Program-made: the position numbers and the translations under genes
Source of the DNA: Prionace glauca
Lineage: Eukaryota > Chordata > Chondrichthyes > Carcharhiniformes > Carcharhinidae
Direction of reading: 5' to 3'
DNA: 64,000 bases
NCBI GenBank assembly: GCA_037974335.1
Contig: CM075728.1
Location: forward strand, 112,339,476-112,403,475
Notes under the pieces: generated by a model
The model's input: the letters and a program-made list of their open reading frames with translations, nothing else
Told to the model about the DNA's origin: nothing
Database searches by the model: none
Part shown: positions 22,651 through 34,615 of the stretch, piece by piece
Layout: the number at the start of each line of letters is the position of its first letter
Position numbering within the stretch: the first letter of the stretch is position 1

Positions 22651-25600
22651 AAAAAGCCATTTTTTTTCTCCAAAAATATACTTTATTCATAAAAATCTCA
22701 AATAAACTATTGCAAATGTACAGGGCTTTGAACTGCAAACAATGCAGAATCAAGACATTTTTACAGATCTGTACAAATTACAATGACTACATTTCAATAC
22801 TTAAAATGCTGTGTAATGAGGCGGGTAGAATTAGGGACCTTGCGGTGAAGGATCCTCTTGGAGAGAGTGATCATTGTATGGTGGAGTTTCTGGTGCAGAT
22901 GGAGGAGGAGAAAGTGGGTTCCTGGACACGCGTCCTTTGTTTGAATAGAGGGGAGTATGGTAGGATGAGAGAAGAATTGGCGAATGTGGACTGGGGGAGT
23001 GCGTTGGAAGGAGGGTCTGCTGAGGAGCTGTGGTGGATCTTTAAGGAGATCTTTCTTGGTGCTCAGCAGAAATTTATTCCGATGGTTAAAAAGGACAGTA
23101 GGAGGAGAGGTAATAAGCTGTGGATAACGAAGGAGGTGAAGGAAAGTGTTAAATTAAAAGCGGAGGTGTTTAGAGTAGCTAAGAGCAGTGGGCGAGAAGA
23201 GGATTGGGAAAGGTTTAAATGTCAACAAAAATTGACAAAGAAGTTGATAAAGAAGGGTAGGAGAAGCTATGAGGCTGGGCTAGCACTTAATATAAAAAAG
23301 GATAGCAAGAGTTTTTATAAATATATAAAAAGGAAGAGGCTGGCTAGGGTGAACGTTGGTCCTTTAGAGGATGAGAAAGGGGAGCTAGTGGTAGGGGATG
23401 GGGATATGGCTAAGGTCTTGAATAACTTTTTTGTTTCTGTCTTCACGGAGGAGGACGTGAATAATTTGCCGGGTATTAGCGATGGAAAGGTGGTAGGAAT
23501 GGAGGGTCTTAATGACATTACTGTTACTAGAGAGGTGGTGCTCAACAGACTGGAGGGGCTGATTGTGGACAAGTCCCCAGGACCGGATGGAATGCATCCG
23601 AGGGTTCTGAAAGAAATGGCGGAGGTGATAGTGGATGCCTTGGTGGTTATTTTCCAGACGCCGCTGGATTCCGAGGAAGTGCCGGAAGATTGGAAAACGC
23701 CTAATGTTACGCCGTTGTTTAAGAAGGGTGCCAGGCAAAAGGCGGGGAATTATAGGCCGGTTAGTTTAACGTCTGTGGTAGGTAAAATGTTAGAATCCGT
23801 CATTAAGGAGGAAATAGCGAGGCATCTTGAGGGGAATTGCTTGATAGGGCGGACGCAACACGGTTTCATTAAAGGGAAGTCGTGTCTGCCAAATTTACTG
23901 GAGTTCTATGAGGATGTGTCTAGGGCAGTGGATAGAGGAGAGCCGGTGGATGTGGTCTTTCTGGATTTTCAGAAGGCGTTTGACAAGGTACCTCACAAGA
24001 GGTTATTGCAGAAGGTCAGGGGACATGGAGTTGGGGGTAGAGTGTTAGCGTGGATAGAGGATTGGTTGTCAAATAGGAGGCAGAGAGTGGGGGTCAATGG
24101 GTGCTATTCGGATTGGCGGTTGGTGACTAGTGGGGTGCCCCGGGGTCGGTGCTGGGGCCTCAGCTATTTACCATTTATATAGATGATCTGGAGGAGGGAA
24201 CCGAGTGCAGGGTGTCGAAATTTGCTGATGACACCAAGATTGGGGGAAAGGCAAATTGTGAGGAGGGTGTGGAGAGTCTGCAGAAGGATCTAGATAGGCT
24301 GGGCGAATGGGCCAGGAAATGGCAAATGGAATTTAATGTTGGCAAGTGTGAGGTGGTCCACTTTGGTAGGAGGAATGGTAGGAAGGACTATTACTTACGT
24401 GGCGAAAAACTGCAGCAGGCGACGGTGCAGAGGGACCTCGGGGTCCTTGTGCATGAGTCGCAAAAACCCAGCTTGCGGGTGCAGCAGGTGGTCAGGAAGG
24501 CGAATGGGATGCTGGCCTTCATAGCGAGGGGGATTGAATATAAAAGTAGGGAGGTCTTGCTGCAGCTGTATAGGGCATTGGTGAGGGCGCAGCTGGAGTA
24601 CTGTGTGCAGTTTTGGGCGCCACAACCGAGCAAGGATATTTTGGCCCTGGAGGGAGTGCAGAGGAGGTTTACTAGGCTGATACCGGAGTTGAGGGGATTG
24701 AGCTATGAGGAGAGGCTGAATAAACTAGGCTTGTACTCGTTAGAGTTTAGAAGAATGAGGGGAGATCTCATGGAGACGTATAAGATGATGAATGGGATGG
24801 ATAGGATAGAGGTGGAGAGACTCTTCCCGCTCAAAAAAGACAGTAGGACGAGGGGGCACAGCCTCAAGATAAAGGGGAGGCCATTTAGAACAGAGTTGAG
24901 GAGGAACTTCTTCACTCAAAGGGTGGTGAATCTCTGGAATTCTCTGCCCGTTGAAGTGGTGGAGGCTGCCTTGCTAAATATTTTTAAGAAACGGGTTGAT
25001 GGGTTTTTGATAAGAGAAGGGATTAAGGGTTATGGGGAGAGGGCAGGAAGGTGGAACTGAGCCAAGACAGATCAGCCATGATCTTATTGAATGGCGGGGC
25101 AGGCTCGAAGGGCTAGATGGCCTACTCCTGCTCCTATTTCTTATGTTCTTATGTTCTAAAACGATAACTGTGCCTCAATATTTACAGATTTGTACTAATT
25201 ACAATGATTACATTTTAATACTTAAAACTATATACATGCCTCAGTAAATTACTGTATGCCGTTATTGCTCAGATTGGCACACAGTTACGCAGGTCGAGGG
25301 TATTCTGCAGTTCCTGGGCCCTCGGTCTGCCTCCGTTAAAGGCCTTACAGTGTGGCCTTTCCCCATTCTGCCTTTGCGGCGGCTGCCCCAAGCTTCAGCC
25401 CGTCCCTCAGCACGTAGTCCTGGACCTTGGAATGTGCCAGTCTGCAACACTCGGTCGAGGACAGTTCTTTCAGCTGGAAGATCAGCAAGTTTCGGGTGGA
25501 CCAAATGTATCCTTCACCGAGTTGATGACCTTCCAGCAGCTATTTGTCTCGGTGTGAGTCCCCGGAAACAGCCCGTAGAGCACAGAGTCCTGCGTCACCG

Positions 25601-28083
25601 AGCTGCTTGGGATGAACCTCGACAAATACCACTGCATCTCACTCCAGACCTTCTTTGCAAAGGCACATTCTACAAGGAGATGTGCGACCGTCTCATCAGC
25701 CCCGCAGCCGCTTTGAGGGCAGCGTGCAGTGATGTGGAGACCTCGAGTGTGCATAAAGGATCTGACAGGGAGTGCCCTTCTCACCACCAGCCAAGCCAGA
25801 TCTTGGTGCTTGTTTGCCAGTTCTGGTGATGAGGCGTTCGGCCAGATGACACTGACAGTCTGCTCAGGGAACCATCCGACAGGATCCGCCGTCTCCTTTT
25901 CTCTCAGGGCCCCAAGGACGTTACGCGCTAACCATTGCTTAATCGCCATGTGGTCAAAGGTATGTTTGCGGAAAAATTTCTCCATGAAGGACAGGTGCTG
26001 CGGTACAGTCCAACTACTCGGAGCGGCAGTGTAGCCAGACCCATCCTTTGCAACACTCGGAACAGGTAGAACCTCAAAAACTAGTGGTACTTGCTGTTAG
26101 TGTACCGAGGATCTACGCACAGCTTGATGCAGCCACACACAAAGGTGGCCATCAGGATGAGGGCAGCGTTGGGATCACTTTTCCCTCCGTTCTCTGGAGA
26201 TTTGTGCATTGCTTCCCTCCAGACGCGATCCACCTTTGATCTCCAGATAAACTTAAAGATGGCCTGCGTCACTGCTGCAGCGCAGGATTTGGGCATAGGC
26301 CACACCTGCACCACGTACAACAACACGGACAGCATCTCACACCGGATCACCAGGTTTTTTCCTGTCATGGAGAGGGAGCGTTGCTCCCTCAAGCTCCAGT
26401 TTCTGCCTGGCTTTGGTGATGCGCTTGTCCCAGTTTTTGGCATATGCCCCTGCCACTCCAAACCATATCCCCAGCACCTTCAGGTATTCTGCCCTGACGG
26501 TGAAGGGGACAAAGGATTTGTCGGCCCAGTTCCCAAAGAACATGGCCTCGCTCTTACCCTGGTTGACTTTGGCTCCCGAGGCCAGCTCGAACTGCTCGCA
26601 GACCTGGAGGAGCCTGCGAACAGACGAGGGGTCCGAGCAGAAGACAGCCACGTCATCCGTGTATAGGGAGGCTTTGACCTGCGTGCCTCCGCTGCCTGGG
26701 ATTGTCACCCCTTTGATGCCTGGGTCGCTTCTGAGGGCCTCGGCAAAGGGTTCAATGCAACACACAAAAAGGACGGAGGAGAGAGGGCAGCCCTGTCTGA
26801 CTCCAGACCTGATTTGGAAGCTATCTGTTTCCCACCCATTGACTGAGACTGTGCTACTGATGTCTGTGTAGAGCAGCTGGATCCAATTGCGGATTCCCTC
26901 CCCAAAGCCCATTTTGGAGAGCACATCCATCATGTAGCTGTGCGATATTCTGTCAAACGCTTTCTCCTGGTCTAGGCTGATGAGGCACGTATCCACCTGC
27001 TTGTCCTGCACGTAGGCGATCGTATCCCTGAGTAGCGCCAGGCTGTCAGAGATCTTCCTGCCGGGTACAGCACAGGTTTGATCAGGATGGATCACTGACC
27101 CCAGAGCAGAATTGACCCGGTTGGCAATGACTTTGGACAGAATTTTACAATCCACGTTCAATAGTGAAATGGGTCGCCAATTTCGAATTTCCTCCCTTTC
27201 CCCCTTCTGCTTGTAGATGAGGGTAATGATGCCTTTCCTCATGGATTCTAACATCCTGCCTTCCTGAAGCATACTCTCGTATGCTTCCAGTAGGTCCGGG
27301 CCTGTCAAGTCCCACAACGCCGAGTAAAACTCAGCTGGTAAGCCGTTGCTTCTGGGAGTTTTACCCTTCTGAAAGGACTCAACGGCCTTGGTCAGCTCGT
27401 CCAGAGATACCGGTCTGTCCAGGCTGTCCCGTTCACTGTCGTCTAAGACCTTCGTGATAGACGACAGGAAAGACTGGGAGGCCGTGCTGTCTGTCGGCTT
27501 CAGGTCGTACAGTCCGGCATAGAAGGATTTGCAGATCCTCAGAATGTCAGACTGCGATGACCCTACTGAGCCATCTTCTTCCTTCAAGCTGCTGATCACA
27601 GAGGTTTCTCTGTGTACCTTCTGGAAGAAGAAACGTGAACACTTTTTGTCCTTCTCCACGGAGCGGACCCTGGACCGGAAGATGACCTTGGCGGCCTCCG
27701 AGGCAAAGAGTGAGGCTTGCTGGCTCTTCACCTCCTGGAGCTCCTCCTTGACATCAACCCCCATCGACTGCAGTTGGAGCAGTTCCTGCATGCTTTCCTG
27801 GAGTTAGGACATTTCCCCCCATCTCTCCCTGGCCTTCTGAACCCCTTTGTGAATGAAGAACCTTTTGATGTTGTCTTTGATGGTTTCCCACCAGAGCGAT
27901 GGAGACTCAAAGAAGGGTTTGATGGTCCTCCAATCGTGGTAAACCCCCCTGAGTTCCTCAAGGTTCTCTGGGGTCAATAGTTCTACATTCAGCTTCCAGG
28001 ACCCCCTGCCCACTTTCTGGTTTGCCTCCAGCTGACAGTCAGCCAGCAGGAGGCAGTGGTCAGAAAAGAAGCCCATTTTGGTG
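22651..28083 (-). mobile_element. Tx1-clade (L1 superfamily) LINE, 5'-truncated, split by CR1
   Basis: Reads leftward. It starts at about 28083 inside the APE endonuclease (SDHCLLLADCQ) and continues through the linker to the RT at 26337-27791: NWRPISLLNVDCKILSK, CLISLDQEKAFDRI, SGVRQGCPLSSVLF and ASLYTDDVAVF (a YTDD catalytic box). The C-terminal region (25482-25985) has a zinc-knuckle-like CPQSGCGADETVAHLLVEC. Frameshifts near 27760 and 26340-25985 break the ORF. The 3' UTR is interrupted by a plus-strand CR1 (22812-25157) and ends with AATAAAG and an A-run at about 22660. The end abuts U2 snRNA sequence. The Tx1 clade includes Keno, reported to target U2 genes. Confidence 0.85.
22812..25157 (+). 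mobile_element. CR1-clade LINE, nearly intact RT to 3' end
   Basis: Begins in the endonuclease end (GESDHCMVEF at about 22863) and runs through a long open frame to 24182: KSPGPDGMHPRVLKEMAEV, PEDWKTPNVTPLFKKGAR, GNYRPVSLTSVVGKMLE, QHGFIKGKSCLPNLLEF and [19 protein letters not shown] single-base loss in the G run at about 24143 (GVPRGRCWG in place of GVPQGSVLG) shifts to a second frame, 24149-25060. That frame carries KFADDTKIGGK, the thumb, and RRNFFTQRVVNLWNSLPVEV. The 3' end is four 'atgttctt'-type repeats. It is 5'-truncated and otherwise well preserved, the youngest-looking CR1 here apart from 55915-56248. It lies inside the Tx1 3' UTR. Confidence 0.92.
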
Positions 28084-28371
28084 GAGCTGCAGGGGAGGAG
28101 AGATCTGCTCTGTCACAAATGGTCATGAAACCTGGAGAAATGTCAGAGAAGATTTAAGCCTTTGAACTGAGACTTGGAGGGAAAGATAGAATATGTCAGA
28201 TTACATTCCATCAGGGATTAGTTGTAACAGTTTGTGAAGCAATGAATATAGAAGTGACATACACTTACGTAATCTGAGACTTTAGCAGAGTAAATGTAGT
28301 CAAAAACTAATGTAAAGTGCTCTCATATCTGTAACTATGTTACAATGAAGTCAGTGTTTTGCTTTTTTCTA
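28084..28371. other. No recognised feature
   Basis: About 290 bp between the Tx1 5' truncation and the next U2-headed SINE. Nothing identified. Confidence 0.45.
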
Positions 28372-28650
28372 CTTTTATTCCAATCAAATCAAGTCCGATT
28401 CAGAGTCTCAACAATTTGAGACATTCCCAATCCAAGTTGACAAGACAGGGCTCTCACCTCCTGTCTTGGGCTTGATCTATGATCCAACCTGATTGGAGTA
28501 AGCATACCTCCTCCTCCTCCAAGGCTTGATCTCATTTGCATCTTAGCCAGTCGGCCAAGATGCTGCTTTTAAAAATTGCTTCAAATGAAGCTAAAATGTA
28601 ACCTAATGACTATAACCAAGCGCAGCCTGTTGATCTTAACCAAAAGGTCA
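28372..28650 (-). mobile_element. U2 snRNA-headed SINE, copy 3
   Basis: Same body as copy 1 with more changes: the AATAAAA and A-rich tail lie at 28372-28392, the middle segment at 28430-28480, the second U2-like box near 28545-28560, and the U2 head (ACCTTTTGGTTAAGATCAA) at 28632-28650. It also starts near U2 nucleotide 12, so its 5' end lacks the first part of U2. It lies 250 bp upstream of the leader exon. Confidence 0.68.
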
Positions 28651-28718
28651 GCCAGTGTTTTGCCAGCCAGCAGGCTTTGTGAATTTACTGAAAATGTTCC
28701 AATCCAACAGCACAATAA

Positions 28719-28725
28719 TATAAAA
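28719..28725 (+). promoter_or_regulatory. Possible TATA box upstream of leader exon
   Basis: TATAAAA about 180 bp upstream of the start codon of the leader exon. The sequence is AT-rich, so chance occurrence is likely. Confidence 0.25.
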
Positions 28726-28815
28726 TACTTCCCTTACATTTTTGTGTTTGAACTCTGTCCTGATAAGTAACATTTTACTGTTTTATAATCAAGCGTCCAA
28801 AGGTGATGTATTAAT

Positions 28816-28825
28816 GAAAGTGAAA
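28816..28825 (+). promoter_or_regulatory. Possible ISRE/IRF site upstream of leader exon
   Basis: GAAAGTGAAA fits the GAAANNGAAA core bound by interferon regulatory factors. It lies 79 bp upstream of the ATG. This placement is plausible for an immune ligand, but one or two matches are expected by chance in 64 kb. If the TATA at 28719 is used, the site would fall in the 5' UTR. Confidence 0.3.
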
Positions 28826-28904
28826 GAACAGTTTGATTTGCAGCTATTGTGCATGAACATAGTTCTTGAAAATGTTTCAGAAGGTCAACATTCTCACGAC
28901 AAGG

Positions 28905-28953
28905 ATGAAACTTTTGATTTTTTGCGGTGTTGTCTCATTGGTTTCGATATCAG
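28905..28953 (+). CDS. B7-H6-like protein, signal-peptide exon (copy B)
   Basis: The ATG at 28905 opens a 16-codon leader, MKLLIFCGVVSLVSIS: one Lys, a strongly hydrophobic core, and small residues at the end, a textbook secretory signal. The exon closes with one extra base (G) and a GTGAAA donor at 28954, which is phase 1. The V exon at 38739 begins with the two bases AC, giving GAC (Asp) at the joint, so the frames fit exactly. The first intron would be 9.8 kb. The exon lies inside the inferred duplicated block, so a sister leader should lie about 3.15 kb left of the window for copy A. The 5' UTR and promoter position are unproven. Confidence 0.7.
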
Positions 28954-29064
28954 GTGAAAGATTATTGATCTAATTTCTTTTAGTATTTGTATAATAACAA
29001 AATATGGGTGAATAAGAAAAGCATTTGGAGAACTTTCGCTTTTGTGGCAGCCAACACCCACAAG

Positions 29065-30240
29065 TAAAAAGAGAAACTGTTAGAAATTCTAAGCAGGCAA
29101 CAACTGTGGAGAGGTTACAGATTTACCTTCCATCAGAACCAGAAAAAAGTTAGTGAAGTAACAGGTTTAAAACAAGTGCATAGACAGGGCAAAGCGGGGA
29201 GGACAGGAAGAAAAGAGTAAGTCTGTGACAGTGTGAAAATCTAGAGTGATTATGTGATTAAAGAGATAATGATGCAGTGCAAAGTAAAAGGTAATGGGAC
29301 AAGCAGAGAGATAAATCATGGAATCATAGAATAAATGGGCCCAGAGAAGGTGTAAATGAGAATAGTAGAATGGCTTCTGTTCAAAAAATGAGGCAGAATT
29401 CATGACCTGAAACTGTTGAATTCAGTGTTGATCCCAGAGGCTGTGAGGTTCTGAATCAACAGATTGAGCTGCTGTTCTTCGAGCTTACATTGAGCTTCAG
29501 TAGAACAGTGCAGGAGGCTGGGGACACAGAAGTTGGAGTGCAAATGAGGTAGAGTGTTACAATCACTATCAACAGTTTGGGGGTCTTCAAACTGAAAAGA
29601 GGCGTTCCACAAAGCAGTCACATAGTCTGTGCTTTGTCATGTTATTGTAAAAGATACTGCATCTTTTGTACCAAATGTGGTAAATTGAAATATGCTCTTT
29701 CATTTGGAAGAGACTTTAAGGCCAAGGCTTTGGGAAAGGAGGAGGTTAAAATGAAGGTGTTACATTTCCTGCACTTGCAAAGGAAGATATCACAGGAAGG
29801 AACAGATATTGGTTCTGCTAATGGGTGTCACAGGTGGAGTGGACCCTTTGCAATGCTGAAAGGAATGGAAAGGGGAGGCTATGTTTGGTGGTCTTAACAT
29901 GCTGAAGGTAGCAGAAATGAGGTAGAATGACCCATTGAATGTGGAGGCATGTGAGTTGGAATGTAAGGATGTAGCAATCCTATTGTGGTTCTTGGTGGAA
30001 AGGACAGAAAGTGAAAGCAGAAATGTAGGAAATGAAATGGACCCTCAGTTGTTGAAAAAGAAAGCATAGTGTCGAGTTGGTATCAAAGTTGTCATTGTTT
30101 ATACAGATGCCATGGAGACAGAGAAACTGAGAGAATGGCATGGAATCCTTACAAAAAAGCCAGGTGGAGGAAGTGTAGTTTCTCATTCTGAACTCTGTTT
30201 CTCACTCCACAGATGCTGCCTGACCTGTTGAGTATTTCTA
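29065..30240 (-). mobile_element. Penelope-like element fragment with inverted ends
   Basis: The minus strand of 29980-30186 encodes a PLE-like stretch (YTSSTW, then KDSMPFSQFLCLHGIC). The ends at 29070-29110 and 30190-30236 are imperfect inverted copies of the same 'aactgtggagag'/'catctgtggagtgag' block common in elasmobranch repeats. It is a broken fossil within the first intron of copy B. Confidence 0.5.
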
Positions 30241-30837
30241 GCTTATTTTTGATTTTAACTCAAATGCCCATCTTCTACAATATTTTATTATTAATATTTA
30301 CCATTGTGAAGATAATAGTAAAATCCATTTGTTGCTGCTTAGTAAAAGTGCAAATCGACTGTAGTAATCAGTACTCTGGTGCAGATGGTGTGTATCAAAA
30401 TCTGGCTTCACAGCTCTGCCTAATCTTAATTCCCATCAGATTCTAGATAAATCCATTTCTGATAGGGATTGCTGGATAACATCTATATGTCATACATAGA
30501 TGTACAGCATTAGCAAAATTTTAGCTTCTAAATTGTTGCTAATGTGGAATTATTTAAGTATCGTCATAATTTGTAAATTACTATCCCTTTAACCCTCCAG
30601 GAAGGATATTTAGACATAGTTAATTTTATATTGAAAACAACAATACCTCTGCTAGTTAATAAGATAACTAATCATGTTGTGAATATAGTTGATATTTTTC
30701 AGCGGTTGCATCTTTTCTGCTCATTGTTTTTCGAAATAATTTAAGAAGATCTCTGCAATGCTTGGAAATTATTAAATAAGAAAAACTCTTGAGATGCACA
30801 GTGATCTAGGTGACCTTGTGAATGAATTGCAAATCAT
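30241..30837. other. Intron, no recognised feature
   Basis: AT-rich. No repeat or exon identified. Confidence 0.5.
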
Positions 30838-31035
30838 GTATGCAGGTCCAGCAAGTAATTAGTGAAGCTAATAGAATGTTGCGGGAAATTGATTACAAAA
30901 GTAGGGTGGTTATGCTTCAGTTGTTCAGAGCATTGATGAGACCACATCTGGAGTATGGTGTAGAGCATTGATCTCTTTTAAGTAAAATGTGAATACATTA
31001 GAAGCAGTTCAGAGCATATTTACTAAACCTGCCAG
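30838..31035 (+). mobile_element. CR1 LINE thumb fragment
   Basis: Plus-strand remnants of VQQVISEANRML and LQLFRALMRPHLEYG, the thumb region of CR1 ORF2. Confidence 0.7.
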
Positions 31036-31036
31036 G

Positions 31037-33431
31037 AATGGATGGGCTGTCTTAAAGTCATAGAGTCATAGAAGTTTACAGCATGGAAACAGGCCCTTCG
31101 GCCCACCTTGTCCATGCCATCCTTTTTGTTAAAACTCCTAAACTAATCCCAATTGCCTGCATTTGGCCCATATCCCTCCATTCCCATCGCACCCATGTAA
31201 ATAAATGCTTTTTAAAAGATAAAATTATACCTGCCTCTACTATACCTCTGGTAACTTGTACCAGACACTCACCACCCTCTGTGTGAAAAAATTGCCCCTC
31301 TGGACACCTTTGTATCTCTCCCCTCTCACCTTAAACCTATGCCCTCTAGTTTGAGACTTCCCTACCTTTGGGAAAATATATTGACTATCTACCTTGTCTA
31401 TGCCCTCATTATTTTATAGACTTCTATAAGGTCACCCCTCAGCTCCCAATCCCAGTAGCATCCTAGTAAATGTTTTCTGCACTCTTTCTAGTTTAATAAT
31501 ATCCTTTCTATAACAGGGTGACCAGAATAGCACACAGTATTCCAAGTATGGCCTTAACAATGTCTTGTACAACTTCAACAAAATGTCCCAACTCCTGTAT
31601 TCAGTGATCTGACTGATGAAACCAAAGCATGCCGAATGCCTTCTTCACCGCTCTGTCCACCTGAGACTGTGATTTCAAGGACCTGTGAACATGTACCCCT
31701 TGATCTGTTCGTTCTGTAACTCTCCCCAACACCCTACCATTAACTGAGTAAGTCCTGTCCTGGTTCAATCTACCAAAATGCATTACTTCGCATTTGTCTA
31801 AATTTATCTCCATCTGTCATTCGTCAGCCCACTGGCCCAATTGATCGAGATCCCGCTGCAATTGGACATAACCTTCCTCATTGGCAACCATGCCACCAAT
31901 CTTGATGTCATCTCAAACTTACTAACCATGCCCCCTATATTCTCATCTGAATCATTAATATAAATGACAAATAACAGTGGGCCCAGCATTGATCCCTGAG
32001 GTACACCGCTGGTCACAGGCCTCCAGTTTGAAAAACAATTCTCTAGAACCACCCTCTGGCTTCGGTCAAGAAGCTAATTTTGTATCCATTTAAATACCTC
32101 ACCCTGGATCCTGTGAGATTTAACTTTATGCAACAACCTACCATGCGGCACCTTGTCAAAGGCCTTGCTAAAGTTCATGTAGACAACATCAACTGCATTG
32201 CCCTCATCTACCTTCTTGGTTACCCCTTCAAAAAACTTAATTAAATTTGTGAGACATGATTTTACACTCACAAAGCCATGCTGACTATCCCCAATCAGTG
32301 CTTGTGTCTCTAAATGCCTGTAGATCCTGTCTCTCAAAATACCTTCCAACAATTTACCCACCAGAGATGTGAGGCTCACTGGCCCGTAGTTCCCAGGCTT
32401 TTCCCTGCAGCCCTTTTTAAACAAAGGCACAACATTTGCCACTCTCCAATCTTCAGGCACCTCACCAGTGACTATCGATGATTCAAATATCTCGGCTAGG
32501 GGACTTGCAATTTCCTCCCTACCCTCCCACAACATCCTGGGATAAACCTCATTAGTTCCCCCAGATTTATCTATCTTGATGCACGTTAAGACTTCCAGCA
32601 CCTTCTTCTCTGTATTATGTACACTCCTCGAGACATCAATATTTAATTCCCCAAGTTCCCTAACATCCATGCTTTTCTCAACAGTAAATACCGATGAGAA
32701 ATATTCATTTAGGATCTCACACATCTCTTGTTGATCCTTTAGAGGCCCAACTCTCTTCCTTGTTACTATTTTGCCCTTTATGTATTTGGAGAAGCTCTTT
32801 GGATTCTCCTTTTCCTTGTCTGCCAAAACAATTTTGTGTCCCCTTTTTACCCTCCTGATTTCTCTCTTAACTCTACTCCTACATCCCCTGTACTCTTCAA
32901 GAGATTCACTTGATCCCAGCTGCCTATGCACATCATGTGCCTCTTTCTTCTTCTTGACCAGGGCCTCAATATCCTGAATCATCCAGGATTCCCAACTTCT
33001 GCCAGCCTTGCCCTTTACTCTAAGAGGAATGTGTTTACCCTGAACCCTGGTTAACACACTTTTGAAAGCGTGCCCACTTACCAGATGTCCCTTTGCCTTC
33101 CCATAAATTCCCCCAATTAACTTTTGAAAGGTCCTGCCTAATACCGTCAAAATTGGCCTTGCCCCAATTTAGAATATTAACTTTTGGGAAAGACCTATCA
33201 TTCTCCATAGCTGTCTTAAAACTAATAGCATTATGGTCACTGGTCCCAAAGTGAACCACTTCTGTCGCCTGCCCTTCCTTATTTCCCAAGAGAAGGTCAA
33301 GCTTTCTCTAGTAGGGCTATGCACATACTGAATGAGAAATTCTTCAACAAATTTCTCTCCATCCAACCCTCTGATACTATGGCTGTCCTAGTCAATGTTG
33401 GGAAAATTAAAATCTCTGACTATTACCACCT
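31037..33431 (-). mobile_element. CR1-clade LINE, endonuclease end to 3' end (copy B)
   Basis: Whole version of the element cut by the window edge in copy A. Its 3' end with 'agtcatag' repeats is at 31037. The C-terminus and thumb are decayed (31300-31800), with KCEVMHFGRLNQDRTYSVNG at 31601-31813 and [20 protein letters not shown] at 31804-32052. The RT/linker frame is 32074-33150, and the endonuclease end runs up to 33431. It is 5'-truncated, with several frameshifts in the 3' half. Confidence 0.88.
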
Positions 33432-34615
33432 TATTTTTTATGAGGAGAGATTGGATAGGTTAGGTTTGTATCCACTGGAGTTTAGAAGAGTAAAAGGCAA
33501 CTTGTTCAAAACCTTTAAGGTCCTGAGAGGTATTGACAGGATGAATATGGAGAGGGTATTTCTTTGTGTTAGTGAATCTAGATCTGGGGTCACTGTTTAA
33601 GTGCAAAGGGTGACAAAATTCAAAATGCCGCGAGAGACCAAAAATGAGATTTATGCCGGCGAGATCGCACGATACCTTTGTCCCCACCACCGTCCCATAC
33701 CCTCTCCATAGATTTAATGCAGTTCATGTTAGGAAGGTCAATAAGGTCATTTAAAAGCATTTAAATATCATTAGCAGACTTCCTTGCTTTACTGTCCCAT
33801 CACATTTGGTATTTTCCGTTGGTGAGGTTTACAACACCAAGGTGAACCAGAAAGGCAAAGAGACCCATGGGGACGCGCAGCTAAGTGCTGCCCCCTGGGG
33901 GGAGAGGGATATTTCCAGCAGTTCGCTGGTAGTGCACTGGTACTTCACTGGGTGTCAGTACGGGGCAATGCCAGGAACAGTGCCATGAAGTAGTGCTGAG
34001 GGGAGGTGGGCTTCCTCTGGACAGAGGTCCGTGGGGGGATTCCCTGTTTCTGTGGGTTGGGTGCATCACTGTGTGTCTGCTGGAGGGAGATAAGGTCCCT
34101 CTTTGGGACAGGGGGCTTTCTGCACCTGTGAGGAAGATCTTTGCTTTTATTAACAGTGTTAGATTGGCTTTCCAGAGATGGAGGGCACCCCAATATTTCA
34201 GTGGCGAGGAACTCTTCTCTGACATTTTTTCTTCAAAATGTTGGAAAGTATGGCAACAAAAGCCAACAAATGCAGCACATGACTTTTCTTGCCTGAGCCT
34301 GCACTTGGTTAAAAAAAATGGAAATTTCAGCCTAAGATGTCATTGATTAAGAAGGAATGTTTTCTCTTAGCGGGTTGTGAGTCTCTGGAATTTTCTTTCT
34401 CAACAGCAGTAGAAGCAGAATCTTTGAATATTTTTAAGGCAGTATTCGGTGGATTCTTCATTAACAATATGTTGAAAGGCTAATGAGGGTGGGCAGCAAT
34501 GTAGTGTTGAAGTTACAATCAGATCAGCCATGATCTTATTGAATGATGGAGCAGGTTCGTGGGGATCAGTGGCCTTCTCCTGCTCTGAATTTGTATATTT
34601 GTAATTGCATGTGCC
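33432..34615 (+). mobile_element. CR1 LINE 3' region split by a 0.74-kb insert (copy B)
   Basis: Counterpart of 1372-2545, with the same insert at about 33602-34344. Confidence 0.7.
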
